Shown: one piece after another, positions 16,625 to 24,256 of the stretch
Layout: every line of letters begins with the position of its first letter
How positions within the stretch are numbered: the stretch's first letter is position 1
The notes under the pieces: model-generated
Databases searched by the model: none
What the model saw: only the letters and a program-made list of their open reading frames with translations
What the model was told of the DNA's origin: nothing
Made by a program: the position numbers and the translations under genes
From: Planctomycetaceae bacterium
GTDB lineage: Bacteria > Planctomycetota > Planctomycetia > Pirellulales > Thermoguttaceae
Length of the DNA stretch: 51,928 bases
Assembly: GCA_012719125.1 (NCBI GenBank)
Contig: JAAYAY010000054.1
Span: 1 to 51,928, forward strand
Direction of reading: 5' to 3'

Positions 16625-19317
16625 GTTGAAGCCTTTCTGCATCGAAGGGCGGCGCCGCACAAACGGCACTTGCGGTTGATGTACTGGCCATCAGACGTGG
16701 GGGTCTCCTCTACGTCGGAATGGTCGCAAGTGGTAGTGGAGGTACTGGTGGTAGTGTTCCCGGCTCCCTGTGGGTTCTCGTGCGCGTGTGCGTGCGTGCG
16801 TGTGCACGCGGAGTCCTGGACACTACCACCAGTACCTCCGTTACCACTGGTTGAGCGGACCATCCACGCCAATCCACGGTTGGTTGTCCTGCTGTCGAGG
16901 TATTTGCCTCCCACTACGCGGCGTCGTAAATGGTGGAGTTTCGCGCCGATGCTGCGAGGGTTCAGGGTTTTTCCGTCTTTTGGGGGGCATAATTCGCACA
17001 ACGCCGCATGGAGTCCTTCGTAGACCGCCGGCTTGTCGGACAACTCTCGCAAGACCTCACTGATTGGAACTCCATGACCGCCGGGGTCGATCTCTTCCCA
17101 GCCGGTTAGCAGTTGACGGAGGGCCAGGGCTTCCTGATCGGCCTGGCTCGCCAGTTCTGTCCTGGTGTCCGCCGGGTCGGGCAGACCGACCCAGACAATT
17201 GCTTGGCGCACGACATCTGACCATGCCTCGTAGCTCCCCCATGCCTTCAAGTGCTGGTCGGGCTTTCCGGCGCCAAAGTATCCAGCCAGGATTGTCACGG
17301 CCGCCGCCGTCAGCTTGGGGCGCTCGAACCGAACCCACGCCAGTAAGTCTGGATGGCGGAAACCGCTGCGCTCTTCGGGATTCTCTTCACACGATTCCAG
17401 CCGGATGTGGACAACCCTCCTGGCCGTGTCGCCAACCAAGACGACGTTATTTCCCGACGCGTACCAAGTGGCATAGAGTGGGATGCCGCTGGCCATCGCG
17501 CTTTGGCCAAGGATCCGATCGGACCAGGAGGTGGCAGTGAGCGCAGCATCTAGACTCGGGCTCCCCAGAGTGTTGGGTACGTTGTCGATGAGGATCTCCG
17601 GTTCGCCGACGATAGCCAACGCGGTGATCCTCTTTCGGATTTCGTCATCATCGCGGGGTAGACTCATTCGAGCCATTGACCGGCCCGTGGTGACGATCGC
17701 CACTACATCGGTTAAGAGACTCTTGCCACACCCTCTGACGTTTGCATCGTGCAGGAAAAGCGGCGCAGGGCCGTGAAACGCGTATCTTGCCAATGGTGTG
17801 ACCAGTCCAGCCAGCCATGCGGCGCGATGGACCGGCTTGCCAAACGGAAAATCCTCAACCGCCTGCAAGAGAAAATTCGCGGCCTTGACTGCATCGTCAC
17901 GAGAAGGCTTTTCCGGCACTTTTGGGAAATCGCCATTGGGAGCAAATACGATGCCCGTTGCCTGATCGTAGCCGGCCTGCTGGAGAACCGACCCATCAGC
18001 CCTCAGAATAGGCGACTCAACGACGGCTTCAAGTTGAGGAATCCCTTCCCACTGGCCTCGGGCGTCGACGGCCTTGACGACCCATTCGGGAGGATGCACG
18101 CGCTCCATATCCTCCTTCCCCTGTCGAAGCCATATGGCAGCGTCGGCCAGCAGTTCACGGATGCGAGCGTAGCGCATCGAGCCAATACGAGGTGAGTCTT
18201 GGGGCCTCGCAATCCCTTTAGGAGTCTTCGCACCTCGGACAATCTGAACAAGACCGCCACCGCGTTGGTAAACGTTGTCTTGCGTTGAAATGGCCTTGAT
18301 CGCGTCGTCAACAACCCGGTGTTCATCAAAGTCGACCGTAATAACTCGATCGCTCGTTTTGGTCGTTTTCCAGCCGTCAACCTGCTCTTCCGTGACGGGT
18401 TCGGTGTTGTCGACATGCGACAGGAATTCGGCCAGCGTCCCGCCAGCCGCAACCCATTCGACGATATCTCCTTTCGCTGGCAGCCCCGGCAGTCGCAGGA
18501 TCCGCACATCGGCTCCCGGCTTCATCAGGAGGATCTTGGACGTCAGCGACTGGCCGAACGCCTCGCCGGCCTGGTCGTTGTCAGTCACGATGATGATGGT
18601 GGCGAACCGAAGAACCGGCGTCCAATCCGTCTTGTCGATGGCCTTCTCGCCGCCAGCGTTCGTGGTCGCAACCAATCCGAGCGAGGCCGCCGCATCGGTA
18701 GCTTTCTCGCCGCCGTGGATGGTGATGAGGTCCGGGGTTGCGGCTTCGACTTCCTTACGGCGGTAGATCGGCCGGGGACCCGCTGGGTAGCCACCTTGCC
18801 ACCCCATGGCGCCATCGGTTCCAAGAGGCACTTGGTGGACCGGGCGAAACTCTTTTCGCTGTTTCTCGCCGGATGGCGTCGGCAAGTCGAATCGTAGGAC
18901 ATGGAACGTGTCGTATTTCCACGTTGCCGCCAGTTTGACCGGGGCGCCGTGTCGCTTCGCGAGTGAGGTTTGATAATGACGCAGGACGCCTTGGTCGGTT
19001 GCGAAAACTCTCGGCTTGTGGGCGTGTCCATTTTTGCGGCTTGGTTGCCGTCTCGGCATCAAGTCCCGCATGGTCAAGCCGATTGCCGCAACAATCGCCT
19101 CGGTTGTGCATCCGGCATGGCAATGCAGGAGAACACGTCCATCGTCTCCGATGGCGATGGACAGACTTGCAGTCCGGTCCTCATGCGCTGAACAGCGAGC
19201 CTGATAGCCATTGCCAGTTCGCTGGACTCGCTCCAGACGAGATAGGACAGCGTCCAGGTCTGCTGGCTCATCGGCCGCGTCGACTCGCCTTTTCGGCCTA
19301 GTTCTGTTAGAATCCAT
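16621..19317 (-). CDS. bifunctional DNA primase-helicase
   Basis: 898 residues from ATG 19317 (GGAG 7 nt upstream). Zinc-binding primase N-terminus: C42, H45, C66, C70. TOPRIM domain about 195-265 with the acidic residue in HGGEKA (E204) and D246-N-D248. C-terminal helicase/ATPase: Walker A in NVRGCGKSLL (about 526-535) and Walker B in EILIDNVP (about 574-581), followed by sensor-like region ASGNNVVLVGD and ARRVVHIRLE. A terminal CRLCGAALRC ribbon follows. It can prime and unwind DNA for replication of the excised element. Its stop overlaps the next ATG. Confidence 0.88.
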   Translation of the reverse strand: MDSNRTRPKRRVDAADEPADLDAVLSRLERVQRTGNGYQARCSAHEDRTASLSIAIGDDGRVLLHCHAGCTTEAIVAAIGLTMRDLMPRRQPSRKNGHAHKPRVFATDQGVLRHYQTSLAKRHGAPVKLAATWKYDTFHVLRFDLPTPSGEKQRKEFRPVHQVPLGTDGAMGWQGGYPAGPRPIYRRKEVEAATPDLITIHGGEKATDAAASLGLVATTNAGGEKAIDKTDWTPVLRFATIIIVTDNDQAGEAFGQSLTSKILLMKPGADVRILRLPGLPAKGDIVEWVAAGGTLAEFLSHVDNTEPVTEEQVDGWKTTKTSDRVITVDFDEHRVVDDAIKAISTQDNVYQRGGGLVQIVRGAKTPKGIARPQDSPRIGSMRYARIRELLADAAIWLRQGKEDMERVHPPEWVVKAVDARGQWEGIPQLEAVVESPILRADGSVLQQAGYDQATGIVFAPNGDFPKVPEKPSRDDAVKAANFLLQAVEDFPFGKPVHRAAWLAGLVTPLARYAFHGPAPLFLHDANVRGCGKSLLTDVVAIVTTGRSMARMSLPRDDDEIRKRITALAIVGEPEILIDNVPNTLGSPSLDAALTATSWSDRILGQSAMASGIPLYATWYASGNNVVLVGDTARRVVHIRLESCEENPEERSGFRHPDLLAWVRFERPKLTAAAVTILAGYFGAGKPDQHLKAWGSYEAWSDVVRQAIVWVGLPDPADTRTELASQADQEALALRQLLTGWEEIDPGGHGVPISEVLRELSDKPAVYEGLHAALCELCPPKDGKTLNPRSIGAKLHHLRRRVVGGKYLDSRTTNRGLAWMVRSTSGNGGTGGSVQDSACTRTHAHAHENPQGAGNTTTSTSTTTCDHSDVEETPTSDGQYINRKCRLCGAALRCRKAST

Positions 19318-19387
19318 GCGCGTTACTCCGTGCCCGGCAAGCCGTCCCCAAAGCGTGCTGCTGGGCTTTTTTTGTGGGATGGTGGGA

Positions 19388-19690
19388 TCAGATACCGGCT
19401 CGAGCGAGAATCGCTTCAGCCCGACGCGCGGATTCACGCCGCTGCTTCTGAGAACGAGGCTGTTTGAGCGGGGCCACGGGCTGGGCGGGCTCGTTCGTGG
19501 CTTTCAGAAACTCTTCTACGGCTTCCTTGGTGGTGTACCAGAAACCACCGATGCGAGTCATTTCGAGCTTCTTGCCGCGGACTCCCTTAGAACCCCATCT
19601 CCAGAACGTCGCCGGATTCGGGCGACTGGGAACTAGTTTCGCAGCTTGAGACAGGCGGATGTGCTTTCCACCATTCAAAGAATCGGCCAT
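19388..19690 (-). CDS. DUF1580-family helix-turn-helix protein
   Basis: 100 residues from ATG 19690 with GGAGG 7-8 nt upstream. HIRLSQAAKLVPSRPNPATFWRWGSKGVRGKKLEMTRIGGFWYTTKEAVEEF matches the DUF1580 pattern, a winged helix like AlpA/Xis seen mainly in planctomycetes. The basic C-terminus follows. As the first gene before the primase and the one nearest the integrase, it is the best candidate for an excisionase or early regulator of this element. Confidence 0.82.
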   Translation of the reverse strand: MADSLNGGKHIRLSQAAKLVPSRPNPATFWRWGSKGVRGKKLEMTRIGGFWYTTKEAVEEFLKATNEPAQPVAPLKQPRSQKQRRESARRAEAILARAGI

Positions 19691-19820
19691 GGAAATGCCT
19701 CCAATTAGGAACGATCAAAAGTGACTTCGCTGCTCACCTCTGACAGGTCCCTGTGGAATGCTTTTCCAAGGCCTATCGTGAAGGTGCCGCAACCTTTGGC
19801 TGGCACCTCTCACTCATTAA

Positions 19821-19848
19821 ATTGTCTCTACAATTGCAAGTTTGTCAA
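19821..19848 (-). promoter_or_regulatory. promoter of the DUF1580-primase operon
   Basis: On the minus strand TTGACA (19848-19843), a 16-bp gap, then GACAAT (19826-19821), in a locally AT-rich stretch. Leader of about 125 nt before ATG 19690. Confidence 0.5.
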
Positions 19849-19918
19849 TCGTCTCTTGTTTATGGATAGAAAACCCATAGAGGGTAACGACTTGCGACTC
19901 CAGAAAAGTACTCGATAA

Positions 19919-19948
19919 CCCCGGCAAAAGATAACCCTGGGGCTTTTT
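19919..19948 (+). terminator. plus-strand terminator-like hairpin between integrase and DUF1580
   Basis: A 6-bp stem (CCCCGG with CTGGGG, one G-T pair), 12-nt loop and CTTTTT. It faces the plus strand although no plus-strand gene is recognised here; a 65-codon ORF (19721-19918) ends exactly at its base. Confidence 0.5.
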
Positions 19949-19969
19949 CGTTTCCGATTCGCACAGAAG

Positions 19970-21193
19970 TTAGCCGATTCTGCTGGCAATCAACCTGCCA
20001 ACTTCGGCGGACTTTTCGGCGTAGACCTCGCTGATTCTCGCGTGCTTGTGCCCGAGCATAATCTGGGCACCGTCCAACCCAAACGCCTTCCGTGCCTCGG
20101 TCCCCGCCGAATGACGCAACTGGAGTGGGGACCAGTGCGGTATCAATTTCACGGCCTCGGTAGGCAGACCGGCCTTCTCGGCAGCAACCAGCCGATCCTC
20201 GTTGACTCGCTGGATGGTCCGCTCAATCTGTCGGCGGTAGGTGTTGCTCGTGTAGTGGTCGCCTGGTGCCCGTGCTGGCTTCGTCTTGCGCTTCCGGGCG
20301 CGTTGACTGGGCGTCATGGGTGACTGCCGCTCTTCGCGCCGGATGGCGTTGTAGGCGTCCTTCGTCTCGGACGGAGAGAAACAGTAGGCGTCTGCCGGAC
20401 GAAGCAGGTAGGGGAGCAGAATCTCTTGGGCACGGGGACCAAGGAAGACAACCCGTTCCTCGTCCATGTCCCGCCAGGCGTTCTTGTGACTTCGCGGCCT
20501 GAACTCCCACACGTCGCCGCTACGGTCCAGATCCATCGGCCTGATGATGACGATCTCGCCGGGGCGGGCACCGCAAAGGCGCTGCAGCCGAACCATGTCA
20601 CCTACGATCGGTTGCAGGTAGGGAATCGTTTCGTCGACCACGGAATCGGCCACGGCCTTGATGCGTGCCTTTTCCTTCGCAGCCGATCGGCCTTTCTTCA
20701 GCGGCTCGACGGCAATGAGCTTCTGATAGACTTCGGCGGGAACGATCTCCTGCGCCACGCCCCACTTGAAGACGCGACGAATCACGTTGCATAGATGGTT
20801 GACGTAGGTGCGTGCCTTCCCCTGGGAGGCAAGATCGTGCTGTATGGCCTGCAAGGCCAGTGAGCCGAATTCTCCCACGGGCGTTGTGGAGTGCGTCCTC
20901 TTGAGGATCCGCAGGGCCACCTTGATGCGGTCCAGGGACCCGGGGCTACTGGCGTAGTATTGTTCGGCGTGCTGCCAGTAGGCACCGCACAACTCCACGA
21001 TCTCGATGTCCGAACCGGGCGGCTTCTCGATTGCCACGGCCTTTGCAGGGCTGGCTACCAATTCCTGAATGAACCGCCGATATCGCTCTTCGGATTCGGG
21101 GGTGCCGTACTTGCCCAGATAGTGCCGTTTTTTGTTGACGGTCACATAGGATTGGCCGGTCTTGGGATGGCGAGAATACTTCGGGACTTTCAT
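19970..21193 (-). CDS. int: tyrosine recombinase / phage integrase
   Basis: 407 residues from ATG 21193 (AGGAG 8 nt upstream). N-terminal arm-binding and core-binding domains, then the catalytic domain: Arg210 in LCGARPGEIV, Arg360 in LQLRHSAGT, His382 in IMLGHKHARISEVYAEKS, and nucleophile Tyr391. The first His of the canonical HxxR is Leu here, as in many planctomycete integrases. It integrates and excises the element at the tRNA-Phe 3' end. It reads away from the tRNA and starts about 120 bp past its 3' end in the same direction. Confidence 0.95.
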   Translation of the reverse strand: MKVPKYSRHPKTGQSYVTVNKKRHYLGKYGTPESEERYRRFIQELVASPAKAVAIEKPPGSDIEIVELCGAYWQHAEQYYASSPGSLDRIKVALRILKRTHSTTPVGEFGSLALQAIQHDLASQGKARTYVNHLCNVIRRVFKWGVAQEIVPAEVYQKLIAVEPLKKGRSAAKEKARIKAVADSVVDETIPYLQPIVGDMVRLQRLCGARPGEIVIIRPMDLDRSGDVWEFRPRSHKNAWRDMDEERVVFLGPRAQEILLPYLLRPADAYCFSPSETKDAYNAIRREERQSPMTPSQRARKRKTKPARAPGDHYTSNTYRRQIERTIQRVNEDRLVAAEKAGLPTEAVKLIPHWSPLQLRHSAGTEARKAFGLDGAQIMLGHKHARISEVYAEKSAEVGRLIASRIG

Positions 21194-21218
21194 CGGAAAC
21201 ACTCCTGAAAGTGGTGCC

Positions 21219-21236
21219 AAGTGTAGGACTACACTT
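21219..21236. promoter_or_regulatory. right AAGTGTAG palindrome (candidate integrase arm site / operator)
   Basis: AAGTGTAG and CTACACTT separated by GA, an 18-bp inverted pair, 26 bp upstream of the integrase ATG. The same octamer occurs five times, with one variant, at the far end of the element. It could be an arm site, an operator for integrase, or both. Confidence 0.6.
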
Positions 21237-21310
21237 TGCGGGTTTGACTTTCAGGCCGCGCTTCCGACCGCCGGAAGGTGTCTAACTTCAAGACTCGGCG
21301 AGACTTACGA

Positions 21311-21355
21311 AAGTGGACAGGACCAGAGTTGAACTGGTGACACCTGGATTTTCAG
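21311..21355 (-). repeat. attR: 45-bp direct repeat within tRNA-Phe
   Basis: Right copy of the 45-bp repeat. It lies wholly within the 3' half of the tRNA plus 3 bp beyond. Integration rebuilt a full tRNA on this side. Confidence 0.93.
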
Positions 21356-21386
21356 TCCAGTGCTCTACCAACTGAGCTACCTGTCC
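21314..21386 (-). tRNA. tRNA-Phe(GAA)
   Basis: 73 nt folding into a full cloverleaf: acceptor GGACAGG/CCTGTCC, D-stem GCTC/GAGC, anticodon stem CTGGA/TCCAG with loop CTGAAAA (anticodon GAA), T-stem ACCAG/CTGGT, discriminator A. The 3' CCA is not encoded. Its original terminator now lies 9.4 kb away at 11866-11909. Confidence 0.97.
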
Positions 21387-21407
21387 GGTGGTTGGCAAGA
21401 ACGATAT

Positions 21408-21435
21408 AGTATAGGTTTGGGGGGGTGCTTGTCAA
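21408..21435 (-). promoter_or_regulatory. tRNA-Phe promoter
   Basis: On the minus strand TTGACA (21435-21430), 16 bp, TATACT (21413-21408), near consensus and 20-25 bp before the tRNA 5' end. With the terminator displaced, it may also read into int. Confidence 0.75.
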
Positions 21436-21579
21436 TTCGGGGCCGGGAATCGGTTGAAAAACATCTCTGCATTCCGCTTCCAGTGGGAGAACATGCCGTG
21501 CGCCCCATCCCCTGGCCGCCCGAGATGCACCGGCGATCCACGGCGTTTTGAGCGATTGAAGCGGATCGTTTCCGAATGC

Positions 21580-21608
21580 TTGACAGTTGCGGAATGTGTG
21601 GCTACGAT
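21580..21608 (+). promoter_or_regulatory. promoter ahead of the ExbB/ExbD operon
   Basis: TTGACA (21580-21585), 17 bp, TACGAT (21603-21608). It would leave a leader of about 465 nt before ATG 22081. No closer promoter was recognised. Confidence 0.55.
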
Positions 21609-22080
21609 CGCACATAAACCGGACTGTAGCAACAGTTTGAAGGGACATGGGATAGGCGTCGGAGAACCCGGCTCATCCACAACTCAGCTTGCGGTCTGGG
21701 GCGTGCCTTCCCTGCGGATACAATTGATTGGAGGACGCAGGCTGGTTCATGCGGCTGTCTTTTTCCACGTGGTTCCCGGGCCCGTAGGAGCGAGATTCGG
21801 CGGGGAGCGGCGTCTCTTCGTTTGCTTTTCCCGATTCAGGCGGGTGACGCCGACCAGACTCACCCCCCTGTTGTACGGTTGGCGAGTTTCTCTCGCAGGC
21901 CGAGGCGCAGGGTTCCAACCATCGTGATCCGGCAAACGTGACGTCTGGACGGCAGTTTTGGAGCGGAGACCGTGGGACAATCCACTGGACCCGGCTTGGT
22001 TCAAGTGAGACTGGCTTTCGTTCGCGTTGCTTGATGCGTCGGCAGAAGCAAGGCAGATGGGATCGAGAAGGAGCGTGGCC
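21609..22080 (+). other. long leader/intergenic region before the ExbB/ExbD operon
   Basis: About 470 bp with no convincing coding frame: candidate ORFs lack ribosome sites and family features. If transcribed from 21580-21608 this is an unusually long 5' leader. No known riboswitch fold was recognised. Confidence 0.4.
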
Positions 22081-22962
22081 ATGGCAACAACCCGACGGCC
22101 GGCAGGCGTTACGCCGCTGCGGGCGCGCGTGGAAGAGTATGGCCTGACCGTAACGCCCTACGAGCGAGTCGCCAGTCTCGTGGTTGCGCTGCTGATTCTC
22201 GTGGGCTTGTTCGTCGCCGTGCTCTTCCTGCTCTGGTTGACCAGCCGGATCTTCGCCAGCACGGAGCCCGTTTCGATTACCCTCGAACAGATCGGTGAAG
22301 GCGGCGGCCTGGGGGGCGACACGGAATTGGATACGAACATGGAAGAAATGGTTCACGAGGTGGAGTTCGAGGAACCGGAGTTTCAGGACACCATTGCCAC
22401 GATTGCCGACGCCGTCGCGACCAAGGCTGCTCTTTTGGAAGATCCTACGTTTCGCGATCAAGTCGGAATGATGAAGGGCGGCCCCGGCGGCGACGGTCGT
22501 TCCAAGGGATTTGGCCCCGGACGGCCCGGCAAGCCGCGGCACTGGGAGGTCGTGTTCCTCGAAGGCAACACAACGAACACGTACGCAAGGCAATTGGATT
22601 TCTTCAATATCGAACTCGGTGTGCTGCTGCCGGGAAACCGCGTGGAATACGCCAAGAATCTGTCGAGCCCCAAGCCCAGCCGGCGCAGCGGGCCTGCCGA
22701 CAAGGAGGAACGCTACTACCTGACCTGGCAGAAGGGCGGCCTCCGGGAAGCGGATGTCGAACTGCTGGCAAAGGCCGGAATCACGCCGGAAAACCGCCCG
22801 ATCATCAAGTTCATACCGCGGGAACTGGAGATCCAGTTGATGCAACTGGAGAAGCAGCGGGCGGGAAAGAACGAGACGCGAGTGCGCGCCACCTACTATG
22901 CCATCCGGACGAAAGGAAGCGGCTACGAGTTCTACGTGCGAGATCAAACCTACAAGTACTGA
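22081..22962 (+). CDS. single-pass membrane protein, first gene of the ExbB/ExbD operon
   Basis: 293 residues from ATG 22081 with AAGGAG (22068-22073) 7 nt upstream. A short cytoplasmic N-terminus is followed by one strong transmembrane helix (about 30-54), an acidic stretch rich in Glu and Gly, and a periplasmic C-terminal domain (HWEVVFLEGNTTNTYARQLDFFNIELGVLLPG ... GYEFYVRDQTYKY). The topology is that of a TonB- or TolA-like coupler, but no such fold is recognised by sequence. Placed directly before the ExbB gene, it is likely the partner of the channel. A minus-strand ORF covering it is a GC shadow. Confidence 0.8.
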   Translation: MATTRRPAGVTPLRARVEEYGLTVTPYERVASLVVALLILVGLFVAVLFLLWLTSRIFASTEPVSITLEQIGEGGGLGGDTELDTNMEEMVHEVEFEEPEFQDTIATIADAVATKAALLEDPTFRDQVGMMKGGPGGDGRSKGFGPGRPGKPRHWEVVFLEGNTTNTYARQLDFFNIELGVLLPGNRVEYAKNLSSPKPSRRSGPADKEERYYLTWQKGGLREADVELLAKAGITPENRPIIKFIPRELEIQLMQLEKQRAGKNETRVRATYYAIRTKGSGYEFYVRDQTYKY

Positions 22963-23065
22963 GTGATTTCTCCGAACGGTTTCGTTAGCGATACCGACCG
23001 GCGGCCAGTCGGTTCCTCCGAACTGAACTGAACAACTTGACCCGAACCAACGGCACACAAGACTC

Positions 23066-23710
23066 ATGGATCCCACCGTTATCACCTATTGGGTAGGCAA
23101 CTTGATCTACCTTGCCCTGGCGGCAGTCGCAATCTGGGGCGCGTTCTGCGTGATTGTCGTCTGGCGCCGCGTCGCCCAGACGCGATTTCGCAGCGAGGAT
23201 GAGCAACTCGATTTTCTCGAAAGCCTGGAGCAGCCGCTGCTGTCGGGTGATTTCGTGGCCGTCGAGGAACTCTGCGAGGCCGACAGCCGGGCCATGCCCC
23301 AACTGGTCCACTTGGCGGTCAGCAACCGGCAGATCGCCTATGCCAAGGTTCGAGCCCTGGTGACGGAACGGTTCCAACGGGATGTGCTCGCAGATCTCGA
23401 GTACCGCCTGAGTTGGGTCTACACGGTCATCAAGACTGCACCCATGCTCGGGCTGCTGGGTACGGTGATCGGTATGATGGGCGCCTTTGCCAAGCTGGGC
23501 TCCGGAAAGGACGTGGACCCGACACAATTGGCGGGCGACATCATGTTGGCCCTGATCACCACGGCGTTGGGGTTGTCCATCGCGATTCCCCTGGTGCTGT
23601 CGACGGCCAGCATCAGCGTGCGAATGCGGAAGATGGAAGACCTGATCGGCGGCGGCTTGACCAGGTTCTTTGAGGTGTTCAAGCATGCGCCGCGGGAGGC
23701 GGGAGAGTGA
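23066..23710 (+). CDS. MotA/TolQ/ExbB family proton channel
   Basis: 214 residues, three transmembrane helices (about 8-32, 120-145, 158-182) with a large cytoplasmic loop after the first, as in ExbB/TolQ. The family core KTAPMLGLLGTVIGMMGAFAKL and LITTALGLSIAIPLVLS is clear. With ExbD/TolR it forms a stator that uses the proton motive force to move a partner protein. Its stop overlaps a GTG in the frame of the next gene. The gap to the first gene is about 100 bp. Confidence 0.93.
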   Translation: MDPTVITYWVGNLIYLALAAVAIWGAFCVIVVWRRVAQTRFRSEDEQLDFLESLEQPLLSGDFVAVEELCEADSRAMPQLVHLAVSNRQIAYAKVRALVTERFQRDVLADLEYRLSWVYTVIKTAPMLGLLGTVIGMMGAFAKLGSGKDVDPTQLAGDIMLALITTALGLSIAIPLVLSTASISVRMRKMEDLIGGGLTRFFEVFKHAPREAGE

Positions 23711-23721
23711 GGGGCGAGTCG

Positions 23722-24219
23722 ATGAGCGACGCCGATCTCTGGAACGACGAGAACGAGACGGAAGAGGAACCCGTGCTGGCCAGGCGCCGGGTGCAGGACG
23801 GCACCGAGATGGATATCACCCCCATGATCGACATCGTGTTCCTGTTGTTGATCTTCTTTCTCGTTTGCTCGACCATGTCGCAGGCCACTTCCGTGAAACT
23901 GCCGCCGGCGCGGCACGGAAAAGGGGTGGATGAACAGGCAGCCGTGATCATTACCGTTGACGGCGAAGGGGGAGAGTCGAAAGCCCGAGTGTACTTGGGA
24001 GACGGTACGACGGGTGAGATGCTGCCCGACGACCAGGCGGCGCAGGAGAAACTGATTGGCGAAGCCGTCGAGCGGGGGCTGCGCGACGAAGGAAAGACGG
24101 CAATCCTGGTGAAAGCGGCTCGAGGAGTGAAATCGGGAGATGTGGAACGCGTGTCGAAGGCCGCGGCTGCAATGGCCGAAGGCAACCACTTCTACTTGGG
24201 TGTGATGGAAGTTCAGTAG
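23722..24219 (+). CDS. ExbD/TolR family protein 1
   Basis: 165 residues from ATG 23722 (GAGGGG upstream); an in-frame GTG at 23707 overlaps the ExbB stop. One transmembrane helix with the proton-carrying aspartate D37 in MDITPMIDIVFLLLIFFLV, then a periplasmic alpha/beta domain (about 55-165). The acidic cytoplasmic N-terminus precedes it. It pairs with the upstream ExbB. Confidence 0.92.
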   Translation: MSDADLWNDENETEEEPVLARRRVQDGTEMDITPMIDIVFLLLIFFLVCSTMSQATSVKLPPARHGKGVDEQAAVIITVDGEGGESKARVYLGDGTTGEMLPDDQAAQEKLIGEAVERGLRDEGKTAILVKAARGVKSGDVERVSKAAAAMAEGNHFYLGVMEVQ

Positions 24220-24256
24220 ACACGGCACGGGAACCGGAAGACCGGCAGGCTCGGAA

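Larger units (their letters stand above)
11921..21355. mobile_element. integrative element in tRNA-Phe, phage-satellite-like, about 9.4 kb
   Basis: Bounded by 45-bp direct repeats, with the intact tRNA and the integrase at the right end. All genes read on the minus strand: integrase; then DUF1580, primase-helicase, a 69-aa protein, HNH, small terminase, AlpA-like, major capsid; then XRE and DUF3102-ParB. There is replication, capsid and packaging-recognition capacity but no large terminase, portal, maturation protease, tail or lysis gene. This gene set resembles capsid-encoding phage-inducible islands more than a decayed full prophage, because every gene present looks intact. Which helper phage it would use is unknown. 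Confidence 0.85.

Noticed and set aside
21673-23085. 470-codon minus-strand ORF opposite the start of the ExbB/ExbD operon
   Set aside because: Low-complexity His/Arg/Gly composition, no family motif, and it is antisense to genes with clear ExbB/TolQ features. It is a GC-rich shadow.
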